DNA of 33,971 nucleotides from Candidatus Phocaeicola faecipullorum (GTDB taxonomy: Bacteria; Bacteroidota; Bacteroidia; Bacteroidales; Bacteroidaceae), in NCBI GenBank assembly GCA_018884025.1, contig JAHLFB010000070.1, positions 1 to 33,971 of the forward strand, read 5' to 3'. The notes below the pieces were generated by a model. The model was not told where the DNA came from, made no database searches, and worked only from the letters and a program-made list of their open reading frames with translations. Shown here piece after piece: positions 26,548 through 33,328 of this stretch. The position numbers and the translations under genes are program-made. The stretch's first letter is position 1. Every line of letters starts with the position of its first letter.

Positions 26548-27429
26548 TCATTTTGATATCACATCAAATGTCTTGTATTTATGGAAGAACTGACGGAAAG
26601 GACTGATAACTTTCTCATATATCTTCCATTCTTCTTTTCCAAGACGTGTAGGATGATATGAATCAAAAAGGAGGACATTCTTTTGAGGATAATAGTATAA
26701 TCTACATCTGAATTTACAATTAACCCCTTCGTCTGTTACATATTCATAATCCCATCTACATTCATCATCAGGTATTAAACCATTCAAATAATTTTTTACC
26801 ACATTGTTAAAGATATCTCCATTACCGTCAAAACAGACTATAATATTTGGCTTTAGTATACCTATTTCTTCAGCTAAAAACTTACCATCATTTTCCAAAG
26901 TTTTATTCAATAAACTTGGGGGGCACTGACATGCTCCTGCTATTTTTTTACTTTCCACATAAGCAAATGGAATCTCGTTAAAAGCTTCAATTATTTTATT
27001 TCTGTAACCAACAGATTTGATATCTTTTATTTCCTCTTTTCCTTTGTTCTCTTCTGTCAAATTATACAGTCCATATAATAAAAGAGCTATATTCTTAAAG
27101 AATCCTGTACTTCCCTTTAAATTTCTTGTCTTTATAGCATTTTTCAATGATTTATCATCATTCTGTGAACCTACAAGAAGTCTTCTTGCATCATAACTCC
27201 AACCATTAGGACAATCCTTAAGGATAAACATTATTTTTCTTTTCGATTCTAACCATTTTTGGTTTATATCATAACCACTTTCTTCATTCTTATATTTGAC
27301 GACCAACCCATCAAGACAGAATTTATCATTTATATTTTCATCCTGATATGAATCTTTCCATCTCTCAAATAAATTATTCAGTTCTCCATTCAAAGATTCA
27401 TTTAACTGTTTAGAAATAAATTGTTCCAT
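26548..27429 (-). CDS. Unknown protein, possibly uracil-DNA-glycosylase-like fold
   Basis: I do not recognise this 293-aa protein with certainty. Three segments look like the UDG superfamily core: RKIMFILKDCP (residues about 65-75, position of the catalytic loop), KPNIIVCFDGNGDIFNNVV (about 197-215, central strand), and VLLFDSYHPTRLGKEEW (about 255-271, the HP-containing DNA-intercalation motif). The usual four Fe-S cysteines are not arranged as in family 4/5 enzymes; GACQCPP is the only Cys pair. The gene is visibly more AT-rich than the core genes, with many Asn, Lys and Ile codons, suggesting acquisition. No signal peptide or membrane segment is seen. It stands alone on the minus strand between rtcB and a tiny gene. 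Confidence 0.75.
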   Translation of the reverse strand: MEQFISKQLNESLNGELNNLFERWKDSYQDENINDKFCLDGLVVKYKNEESGYDINQKWLESKRKIMFILKDCPNGWSYDARRLLVGSQNDDKSLKNAIKTRNLKGSTGFFKNIALLLYGLYNLTEENKGKEEIKDIKSVGYRNKIIEAFNEIPFAYVESKKIAGACQCPPSLLNKTLENDGKFLAEEIGILKPNIIVCFDGNGDIFNNVVKNYLNGLIPDDECRWDYEYVTDEGVNCKFRCRLYYYPQKNVLLFDSYHPTRLGKEEWKIYEKVISPFRQFFHKYKTFDVISK

Positions 27430-27471
27430 AAATTTTATTATTAGATTTTACCATTTTCTTTATCAACTCAA

Positions 27472-27479
27472 CAAATATA
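27472..27479 (-). promoter_or_regulatory. Possible -7 box for the UDG-like gene
   Basis: The minus strand reads TATATTTG, 43 bases before the ATG at 27429. The nearest TTG upstream is about 25 bases away, longer than usual. Confidence 0.35.
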
Positions 27480-27567
27480 CTAAATACATTTTTTAGATGT
27501 AATGCAATAAGTTAAAGCAAAAAATCCATTGACATACATTGAAATGCCAATGGATAACTGTCAATAA

Positions 27568-27705
27568 TTACTTTTTAGGCACAAATGCATAAGTTTTTCC
27601 ACTAATTTGTTTTGCTTCTCCACCCAACAAGCGTGCGGCAGTTAATAATTCACCAAAACTTGCATAAGTCTGAACATTACCGTTCGGAAAATTCAATGTG
27701 TACAT
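27568..27705 (-). CDS. Small hypothetical protein (45 aa)
   Basis: A 45-codon frame starts at ATG 27705: MYTLNFPNGNVQTYASFGEL, then LTAARLLGGEAKQISGKTYAFVPKK. It has a beta-strand start, one amphipathic helix and a short end, which looks like a compact folded domain and not random sequence. An upstream in-frame start at 27789 would add 28 unconvincing residues. I know no function. It may be transcribed from the promoter at 28132-28161 if the weak terminator at 27817-27841 is passed. Confidence 0.55.
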   Translation of the reverse strand: MYTLNFPNGNVQTYASFGELLTAARLLGGEAKQISGKTYAFVPKK

Positions 27706-27816
27706 AATATAAAAGATTTTAATTGCCTCTGATTTCCGGAAGGCGTTTAACTTATATACATAAAGCGCAGAAATCACATGTTTGTACATGACACTTTATT
27801 GTTAAATACAATAAAT

Positions 27817-27841
27817 AAAAAAGGACACAAACTTGTCTTTT
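27817..27841 (-). terminator. Weak terminator of the short minus-strand unit
   Basis: Read on the minus strand: AAAAGACA, a short loop, TGTCC, then TTTTTT. The stem is short with a bulge, but the T run is clear. It would end a transcript begun near 28125. Confidence 0.4.
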
Positions 27842-27876
27842 CTTATTCTTCGGTTGGGCTCTGGTAAAGCCTGGAA

Positions 27877-28008
27877 TCAAATAATGAAAAAGCAGTCTGT
27901 GCCCTTGTGGGGTACAAACATGCAAGACCTATTATTTTTAGATTCCACGTTGAATTTACCAGATTTAACCGAATCAAATAATTGTCCGCAAGTTATGCAA
28001 TATGTCTT
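27877..28008 (-). pseudogene. Zinc-ribbon-like short open frame without start codon
   Basis: Between a TAG and a TGA, 43 codons read KTYCITCGQLFDSVKSGKFN and, further on, NNRSCMFVPHKGTDCFF. They have a CxxC knuckle, a second Cys-x9-Cys pair and a His, as in small zinc-binding proteins. No ATG, GTG or TTG lies in frame before the first Cys, so it is a remnant, uses an odd start, or the frame is chance. It lies inside a putative transcription unit (promoter 28132-28161, terminator 27817-27841). Confidence 0.3.
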
Positions 28009-28131
28009 CTATAAACTTCTGTCTGTTCTGTAAATATTATTATTAAAGTTACACTCCCAAAGTTAGTGAAAAAAATTAAAGGACAAAACGATAAATATAA
28101 AAAAGCATATCACAGACCACTTTATTCTTTA

Positions 28132-28161
28132 CAAAAGTAGGACTATGATATGCCACATCAT
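28132..28161 (-). promoter_or_regulatory. Promoter with the same 17-bp element as rtcB
   Basis: TACTTTTG on the minus strand (complement of 28132-28139), then 5 bases upstream ATGATATGCCACATCAT (28145-28161), 16/17 identical to the rtcB element and at the same spacing. GCATATCA/TGATATGC arms (28105-28112, 28146-28153) also bracket the box. In the 620-bp stretch 27790-28410 the segment 28162-28298 shows nothing else. Confidence 0.55.
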
Positions 28162-28298
28162 TTCATATGCCAAGTATTTTATCAACCTTTATTTATTACT
28201 AAAAATGTAATGACACTTTTTGTAATAGTTCTCAACATTACAATTCTTTTTTGATTAAATGAATGCCCATATATTCTGAAACGCCTCATCCCAGAAAC

Positions 28299-28386
28299 CG
28301 TTACACGTACGTGTAACGGGTGGAACACGAACGTGTAACGAGCGTAACACGTACGTGCAACGCGCGTAACACGAACGTGTAACGCT
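28299..28386. repeat. Four 22-bp palindromic tandem repeats
   Basis: Four contiguous 22-bp units start at 28299, 28321, 28343 and 28365. The common form is CGTAACACGWACGTGTAACG plus two bases. The core of unit 1, CGTTACACGTACGTGTAACG, is a perfect 20-bp palindrome; the others are near palindromes. G+C is far above the AT-rich flank. The array ends 25 bases beyond the MATE stop. It could be a protein-binding array or a structured 3' end. It is too regular to be accidental. Confidence 0.9.
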
Positions 28387-28410
28387 ATCTATGAATAGAA
28401 ATTTCTACAA

Positions 28411-29766
28411 TTATCCTTTTATCCTAGATAATATCTTTGGAAACTGCCATGCAAACAAAGCAGTACAGCACACAGCAGCTGTGGCATCTGAAATGGCTTC
28501 GGCAGCAAATATACCTTCAACTTCCCAAAAGTGAGGCAGTATCAATGCCAAGGGTACAAGAAGAATAACCTTTCTCAACAAAGCTATGAAAATGGAAATC
28601 TTAGCCTGTCCCAAAGCCACAAACATGTTCTGACATGCACGCTGAAGTCCGAAAATGGACATTCCGGCAAGGAACAGAGGCATGACATGCGACACTGTTT
28701 CTATCAGAACCTCATCTTCTGTAAATACCGATGCCACCAGGTGAGGACATAGTATCATAAAGAGTATCAGCAGAAAGTTGAAACCGAACATGAATGTTAC
28801 AACTATCCTGAAACATTGCTTCACACGGTCCTTGTTGGCATGACCGTAGTTATAGCTCACCACCGGGATAAATCCCTGGGCAAAACCGACGAGCGGCACA
28901 CTGGCAAACTGCATGGCACTCTGCATTATAGCAAGGGCACTGACATATATGTCGCCAAAATGTTTCAGACTTCCATTAAGTACAAAACCTACAAGGCTTT
29001 CAGTACTAGCCATAATAAACGGTGATACACCAAGAGCTACAACAGAAAGAACTATATTCTTCTGAAGTCTCATGTACCTTCGTTCAAGCGGAAGGGATGC
29101 CGAACGGGAAGTAAGGAAACGCAATACACAGATGGCACTCACGGCTTGCGAAAGGACTGTCGCTATTGCGGCTCCCTTTACCCCCATATCAAAAGTGAAA
29201 ATGAATATAGGGTCGAGAATGATATTCAGCAATGCACCTATCACCACCGACCACATGGCTATGGCAGGCCTTCCCTGTGAGTTTATGAATGTGTTAAGCC
29301 CTGTGGATATCTCTACGAATAGCGTACCAAGCAGATATACAGAAAGATAATCTTCGGCAAACGGCAGTGTCCTTTCAGATGCTCCGGTGAGCAGAAGAAT
29401 AGGCTCCATAAAGATGTATGCTATCAGCGAGGTGACGATAGTGAAAAGAATAAGCATCACAAAACCGTTTCCCAATATGCGTCCGGCTCTCTCGCGGTCG
29501 CCCTGACCTAAAGCCATGGCTGCAAGCGGAGCTCCACCGGCTCCCACTATAGACGAAAACGATGATATGAGTATTACTATAGAGGTAGTGACGCCTACCC
29601 CGGCAAGAGCCTCTGTTCCTATACCGGGGATGTGTCCTATATAAATTCTATCAACTATATTATAAAGCAGATTGACAAACTGGGCAGCTACGGCAGGCAG
29701 TGCCATACGGAACACCAAAGGCAACATTCTGTCCGTACCCAGTCTTTCTTCATAACGATTGTTCAT
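28411..29766 (-). CDS. MATE-family multidrug/metabolite exporter
   Basis: This multi-antimicrobial extrusion protein has 451 aa and 12 predicted helices in two MatE halves. It swaps Na+ or H+ for organic cations across the inner membrane. Marks include PAVAAQFVNLLYNIVDRIYIG at the start, GAGGAPLAAMALGQGDRERAG, and, in the second half, PLVGFAQGFIPVVSYNYGHANKDRV, which is typical of the NorM/DinF-like bacterial branch. Its ATG shares one base with the stop of the thioesterase gene (TAATG), so the two are translationally coupled. Substrate unknown. Confidence 0.93.
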   Translation of the reverse strand: MNNRYEERLGTDRMLPLVFRMALPAVAAQFVNLLYNIVDRIYIGHIPGIGTEALAGVGVTTSIVILISSFSSIVGAGGAPLAAMALGQGDRERAGRILGNGFVMLILFTIVTSLIAYIFMEPILLLTGASERTLPFAEDYLSVYLLGTLFVEISTGLNTFINSQGRPAIAMWSVVIGALLNIILDPIFIFTFDMGVKGAAIATVLSQAVSAICVLRFLTSRSASLPLERRYMRLQKNIVLSVVALGVSPFIMASTESLVGFVLNGSLKHFGDIYVSALAIMQSAMQFASVPLVGFAQGFIPVVSYNYGHANKDRVKQCFRIVVTFMFGFNFLLILFMILCPHLVASVFTEDEVLIETVSHVMPLFLAGMSIFGLQRACQNMFVALGQAKISIFIALLRKVILLVPLALILPHFWEVEGIFAAEAISDATAAVCCTALFAWQFPKILSRIKG

Positions 29767-30176
29767 TACATCAAACTTTCCAGATTTAGTTCAGTCTTTT
29801 TCCTGTAGCCGGAACTTGTGAATACAGCAACCAGACAACCTTCCTCGTCGGTAATACGAACTTCGATGAAAGGTATCTTGGCATGATTGAATGTCTCCAC
29901 AGCCTCGGCATATACATATCCGCTGCTTACAGCACGCAGGAAAGTAATATTGGCATTAAGCGAAAGAGTAAGCAGATTGCGGCTGTTTGCCACTGCCGCA
30001 AAAGCAAGGTCGGCAAGTGTGAACAAGGCTCCTCCCTGACACACTCCTCCACCATTTAGGTGCTTGTCCGTCACTAGCATGCGTGCCTTGGCATAACCTT
30101 CGCGCACTTCAAGCAGTTCCACTCCCGCCTCAGCAGCGAAGCGGTCGTGCGAAAGCATATCTTTAAGAGTTTTCAT
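29766..30176 (-). CDS. PaaI-type hotdog-fold acyl-CoA thioesterase
   Basis: This 136-aa single hotdog domain, a tetrameric acyl- or aryl-CoA thioesterase type, has the active-site stretch LNGGGVCQGGALFTLADLAF. There the GG turn starts the central helix and the Asp acts in catalysis. The following strand NLLTLSLNANITFLRAVSSG is typical of PaaI/YbdB relatives. The MATE gene follows with a 1-base overlap. Substrate is unknown. The gene starts after a repeat spacer of octamer type. Confidence 0.9.
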   Translation of the reverse strand: MKTLKDMLSHDRFAAEAGVELLEVREGYAKARMLVTDKHLNGGGVCQGGALFTLADLAFAAVANSRNLLTLSLNANITFLRAVSSGYVYAEAVETFNHAKIPFIEVRITDEEGCLVAVFTSSGYRKKTELNLESLM

Positions 30177-30182
30177 AAATTC

Positions 30183-30243
30183 GAGTTTTTAAGTTTGTGA
30201 GTTTATTAGCATCAGCCAACTAAAAACTAAGAACTAACAACTA
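30183..30243. repeat. Octamer repeat leader of the thioesterase gene with inverted half
   Basis: GAGTTTTT, AAGTTTGT, GAGTTTAT (30183-30206), a short non-repeat TAGCATCAGC, then AACTAAAAACTAAGAACTAACAACT (30218-30242) in inverted sense up to the Smr-protein stop. On the coding strand the first part is the A-rich leader ending 6 bases before the thioesterase ATG. Confidence 0.8.
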
Positions 30244-31305
30244 TTATTTAATTATCACCATCGTAGCACCATAGCCATATTCGCGGAACGAAGCATCCTG
30301 ACTTAGGCATGTCCTGTACTTACGTTTAAGTTCTTCAAGCAACGCCTTGCGCAGAACGCCGTCACCCTTTCCGTGGATAAACACTATCTTCTGTCCGGTA
30401 TTTCTCTTGTATTCCTCCATCGTCTTGCGGAACACATCAAGCTGGTAATTCAGCATTTCCGCATTACCCATTCCGGTAGTATCGTCAAGAAGGGCATCTA
30501 TATGAAGGTCTATCTCGATAATCCCGTTCTTGATTTTCTTCTCCTCCTTACGCAATACTTTCTTCGGAACATTGTTTCCTTCACCTTTTGAAAGAATGGC
30601 ATTCTTAATGTCATCGGCATTTACATAAACCTGCTTTGCTTCTTCATCATCTTTCACAACATCATAAATCAATGCAGGTTCGTTGAAGAAGTCATTTTCC
30701 TGGAATGTGTGGAGCTTGTAGAACTTCACTGTGTCAATTCTTATTTCTGTTGACACAGCATTCTTGAGCAGGAAGGTACGGTCGTCCTTATATGCAATAA
30801 TCTGCACAGCCACGTGTTCCATATCGTTGAGGTCTTTTTTCTCAAATTCCTCAAGAGCCTGTTTCATGTTAGGTTTGACAGTTCCGCGACTTCTCAATGT
30901 CCAACTCTTACCTTCGGCAGAAAGATAGATGTAGTCTATGAAATAGTTACTGTCGTTCACCAGATATGCATCGAAACCTGTAGTTGTAATAGCCTTTATA
31001 TCATGAGGAACAAAAGCCAGATATACATTAAGCACATCGTTTCCTCTGATTTCAGGCGCACGATATGTTATCGGTCTGTCATCTTCTTCCTCTTCTTCGT
31101 CCTCCACAGGTGCCTGCTGAGGTTTTGAAACTGACTTCATCGGAATATTATAATCATCGGTCTGAATAACCACACACTCCTTTATCAGCATAGGTATTTC
31201 AAAACCGTCTTCTCCCTCTACAAGAGCTATATCCTTACCTTGAAAACCTTTTACTATTCCGCCTCCAACTTCGCTGAGGAAACGCACTTTATCTCCTATT
31301 TTCAT
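30244..31305 (-). CDS. DUF2027/Smr-domain protein (MutS2-like C-terminus)
   Basis: This 353-aa Bacteroidetes protein starts with an N-terminal SH3-like/KOW-like strand domain ([20 protein letters not shown]), then an acidic linker EDEEEEEDD (residues about 68-76). A DUF2027 beta-sandwich follows (about 85-235). The C-terminal Smr domain (about 270-353) has the conserved [24 protein letters not shown] and [10 protein letters not shown]. Smr domains are nicking or RNA-cleaving endonuclease modules, as in MutS2, where the HGKG loop is essential. There is no MutS ATPase here. Biological role not established. The -7 box at 31330-31337 faces queA. Confidence 0.9.
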   Translation of the reverse strand: MKIGDKVRFLSEVGGGIVKGFQGKDIALVEGEDGFEIPMLIKECVVIQTDDYNIPMKSVSKPQQAPVEDEEEEEDDRPITYRAPEIRGNDVLNVYLAFVPHDIKAITTTGFDAYLVNDSNYFIDYIYLSAEGKSWTLRSRGTVKPNMKQALEEFEKKDLNDMEHVAVQIIAYKDDRTFLLKNAVSTEIRIDTVKFYKLHTFQENDFFNEPALIYDVVKDDEEAKQVYVNADDIKNAILSKGEGNNVPKKVLRKEEKKIKNGIIEIDLHIDALLDDTTGMGNAEMLNYQLDVFRKTMEEYKRNTGQKIVFIHGKGDGVLRKALLEELKRKYRTCLSQDASFREYGYGATMVIIK

Positions 31306-31329
31306 ATTCTTTCAGTATTATAGTTCAAG

Positions 31330-31337
31330 CAAAAGTA
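31330..31337 (-). promoter_or_regulatory. -7 box of the Smr/thioesterase/MATE unit
   Basis: The minus strand reads TACTTTTG, 24 bases before the Smr-protein ATG. With one flanking base it forms a perfect 9-bp inverted repeat (GCAAAAGTA 31329-31337, TACTTTTGC 31369-31377) with the queA box. Confidence 0.5.
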
Positions 31338-31368
31338 GTTACTTTTAAGCAGATACGAAAGTTTTTTA

Positions 31369-31376
31369 TACTTTTG
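31369..31376 (+). promoter_or_regulatory. -7 box of queA
   Basis: TACTTTTG matches TAnnTTTG, 26 bases before the queA ATG. TTTT about 22 bases upstream is a weak -33. Confidence 0.5.
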
Positions 31377-31402
31377 CAGAAAATATTGAAGAAACTACAC
31401 AG

Positions 31403-32620
31403 ATGGAAGAAACGAAACACATAAAGATAAGCGATTACAACTATCCACTTCCGGACGAAAGAATAGCAAAATTCCCGCTTAAAGAGCGCGACAGTTCCAA
31501 ACTACTGGTTTACAATCACGGCGAAATTGAGGAAAGAGTCTTCACTTCACTGCCGGAATATATCGAACCGGGCTCACTGATGATTTTCAACAATACAAAG
31601 GTTATTCAGGCCAGACTGCACTTCAGAAAAGAGACTGGCGCACTGATAGAAATATTCTGTCTTGAACCAATAAAACCGAACGATTACGTGCTGAACTTCC
31701 AGCAGACAGAACATTCGGCATGGTTCTGCATGGTGGGCAATCTGAAGAAATGGAAAGAAGGTCCGCTGCACAGGGAGATGACAGTAAAAGGCAAACCGCT
31801 TACACTGACTGCCACACGCGGTGAATGTCACGGAACAAGCCACTGGATAGACTTCAGCTGGGACAATAGCGAGGTAACTTTTGCTGATATCCTTGAAGTG
31901 TTCGGAGAACTTCCTATCCCTCCATATCTCAACCGCGAGACACAGGAAAGCGACAAGGAAACTTATCAGACTGTGTATTCAAAGATAAAAGGCTCTGTGG
32001 CCGCACCTACAGCCGGATTGCATTTCACAGAGAGAGTGCTCGACACACTGAGGAATAAGGGTGTTGACCTGGAAGAAGTTACTCTGCACGTAGGAGCCGG
32101 TACCTTCCGTCCAGTCAAGAGTGAGGAAATAGCCGGACACGATATGCACACGGAATATATCTCCGTAAACAGACAGACCATTGAGAAACTTCTGAAACAT
32201 GGCGGTGAGACCACTGCCGTGGGAACTACATCAGTAAGAACTATTGAAAGTCTGTATTATATCGGGGTAATATTAAAGTCAAGACCTGAAGCATCGCAGG
32301 AGGAATTACACGTAAAACAATGGATGCCATATGAAAACGAGACCAACCTCACTCCTATTCATGCTCTGCAGAATATCCTCGACTATATGGAGAGAAATCA
32401 TCTGGATGCGCTGCATACAAGCACTCAGATTATCATCGCTCCGGGATATGAATACAAGATAGTGAAACGCATAGTAACCAACTTCCATCAGCCTCAAAGC
32501 ACTCTGTTGCTTCTGGTTTCGGCATTCGTGAAAGGCGACTGGAGAAAGATTTACAACTATGCGCTGTCGCACGATTTCCGTTTCCTGAGTTACGGCGATT
32601 CATCGCTGCTTATTCCGTAA
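31403..32620 (+). CDS. queA: S-adenosylmethionine:tRNA ribosyltransferase-isomerase
   Basis: QueA moves the ribosyl part of SAM onto 7-aminomethyl-7-deazaguanine in tRNA, giving epoxyqueuosine at the wobble base of GUN anticodons. Marks: ISDYNYPLPDERIAKFPL at the start, GSLMIFNNTKVIQARL, GELPIPPYLNRE, GSVAAPTAGLHFTERVL, and TTSVRTIESL. At 405 aa it is longer than the common form of about 350. The extra length lies in the central strand region (about 95-165) and before the C-terminal block, as in the longer Bacteroidetes variant. The catalytic-site sequence VGAGTFRPVKSEEIAGHDMH is intact. Its own promoter faces that of the Smr gene. Confidence 0.95.
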   Translation: MEETKHIKISDYNYPLPDERIAKFPLKERDSSKLLVYNHGEIEERVFTSLPEYIEPGSLMIFNNTKVIQARLHFRKETGALIEIFCLEPIKPNDYVLNFQQTEHSAWFCMVGNLKKWKEGPLHREMTVKGKPLTLTATRGECHGTSHWIDFSWDNSEVTFADILEVFGELPIPPYLNRETQESDKETYQTVYSKIKGSVAAPTAGLHFTERVLDTLRNKGVDLEEVTLHVGAGTFRPVKSEEIAGHDMHTEYISVNRQTIEKLLKHGGETTAVGTTSVRTIESLYYIGVILKSRPEASQEELHVKQWMPYENETNLTPIHALQNILDYMERNHLDALHTSTQIIIAPGYEYKIVKRIVTNFHQPQSTLLLLVSAFVKGDWRKIYNYALSHDFRFLSYGDSSLLIP

Positions 32621-32625
32621 AAAAG

Positions 32626-32751
32626 GTAACAAGGCTTCAGTCACAAGGGGACAAGACTCCATACAGAAGGAACCAACGATCGGCGAAGCCAAAACCTTGT
32701 CAACTCGTTAACTTGTCAACTAACTAATAAACTTAAAAACTAAAAACTCAA
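32626..32751. repeat. Repeat-rich spacer between queA and the Nudix gene
   Basis: The 131-bp gap begins with GTAACAAGGCTTCAGTCACAAG (32626-32647), the inverted 20/22 copy of 4539-4560. After a non-repeat stretch come CCTTGTCAACTCGTTAACTTG and TCAACTAACTAATAAACTTA, then AAAACTAAAAACTCAA joined directly to the Nudix ATG. The last part is the same A-rich leader as in front of the other repeat-led genes. Confidence 0.8.
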
Positions 32752-33246
32752 ATGGATAATAGCGAAGAAATGTTCCCTGTAGTAGATGAGGATGGAAACA
32801 TAATTTCTGCAGCAACAAGAGGCGAGTGTCACAGCGGCAGCAAGCTGCTGCATCCGGTGGTACATCTGCATGTTTTCAATAGCCGTGGAGAACTGTATCT
32901 ACAGAAACGGCCGGAATGGAAGGACATACAGCCGGGAAAATGGGATACTGCAGTAGGAGGTCATATCGACTTGGGAGAAAGTGTGGAAATGGCTTTGAAA
33001 CGCGAAGTAAGGGAAGAACTTGGAATAGAAGATTTCACTCCTGAACTTCTTACACACTACGTGTTTGAATCATCACGCGAGAAGGAACTTGTTTTTGCCC
33101 ACAAGACTGTATATGACGGAGAGATACATCCATCCGAGGAACTGGATGGAGGCCGTTTCTGGAGTATAGAGGAAATTAAGGCAAACATGGGAAAAGAGGT
33201 TTTTACTCCTAATTTCGAGAGTGAGTTCAAGAGGCTTGGATTTTAA
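32752..33246 (+). CDS. Nudix hydrolase (IDI/YfcD-like)
   Basis: This 164-aa cytoplasmic Nudix enzyme has a full Nudix box at residues 70-92: GHIDLGESVEMALKREVREE followed by LGI, matching Gx5Ex7REUxEExGU. The box coordinates Mg2+ for cleavage of nucleoside-diphosphate-linked substrates. N-terminal FPVVDEDGNIISAATRGECH and HLHVFNSRGELYLQKRP are as in YfcD and isopentenyl-diphosphate isomerase-type Nudix proteins. The isomerase itself is unlikely, because the MEP-pathway ispD is present and the protein is short. Substrate unknown. The repeat spacer shows no strong terminator, so cotranscription with queA is possible. Confidence 0.92.
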   Translation: MDNSEEMFPVVDEDGNIISAATRGECHSGSKLLHPVVHLHVFNSRGELYLQKRPEWKDIQPGKWDTAVGGHIDLGESVEMALKREVREELGIEDFTPELLTHYVFESSREKELVFAHKTVYDGEIHPSEELDGGRFWSIEEIKANMGKEVFTPNFESEFKRLGF

Positions 33247-33264
33247 TCAATATCCATATAATTT

Positions 33265-33308
33265 AAATGGCGTTTAAACAGTATTTAAAAGCTGTTTAAA
33301 CGCCATTT
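33265..33308. terminator. Perfect 17-bp hairpin between the Nudix gene and sufS
   Basis: AAATGGCGTTTAAACAG (33265-33281) is exactly complementary to 33292-33308, with a 10-base loop TATTTAAAAG. It lies between convergent genes and has A/T-ending arms usable on both strands. Each arm contains the palindrome GTTTAAAC. Confidence 0.8.
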
Positions 33309-33328
33309 GACATATTATGACTAATACA

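Noticed and set aside
27833-28033. 66-codon plus-strand frame in the long intergenic stretch
   Set aside because: It runs opposite to the promoter, terminator and Cys-rich frame in that region, and shows no domain or upstream signal.
28299-28386. CRISPR array
   Set aside because: Units are contiguous 22-mers with no spacers, and there are no cas genes.
27568-28410. tRNA, integrase site or insertion sequence in the AT-rich accessory region
   Set aside because: I found no cloverleaf, no transposase or recombinase frame, and no terminal inverted repeats with target duplication.
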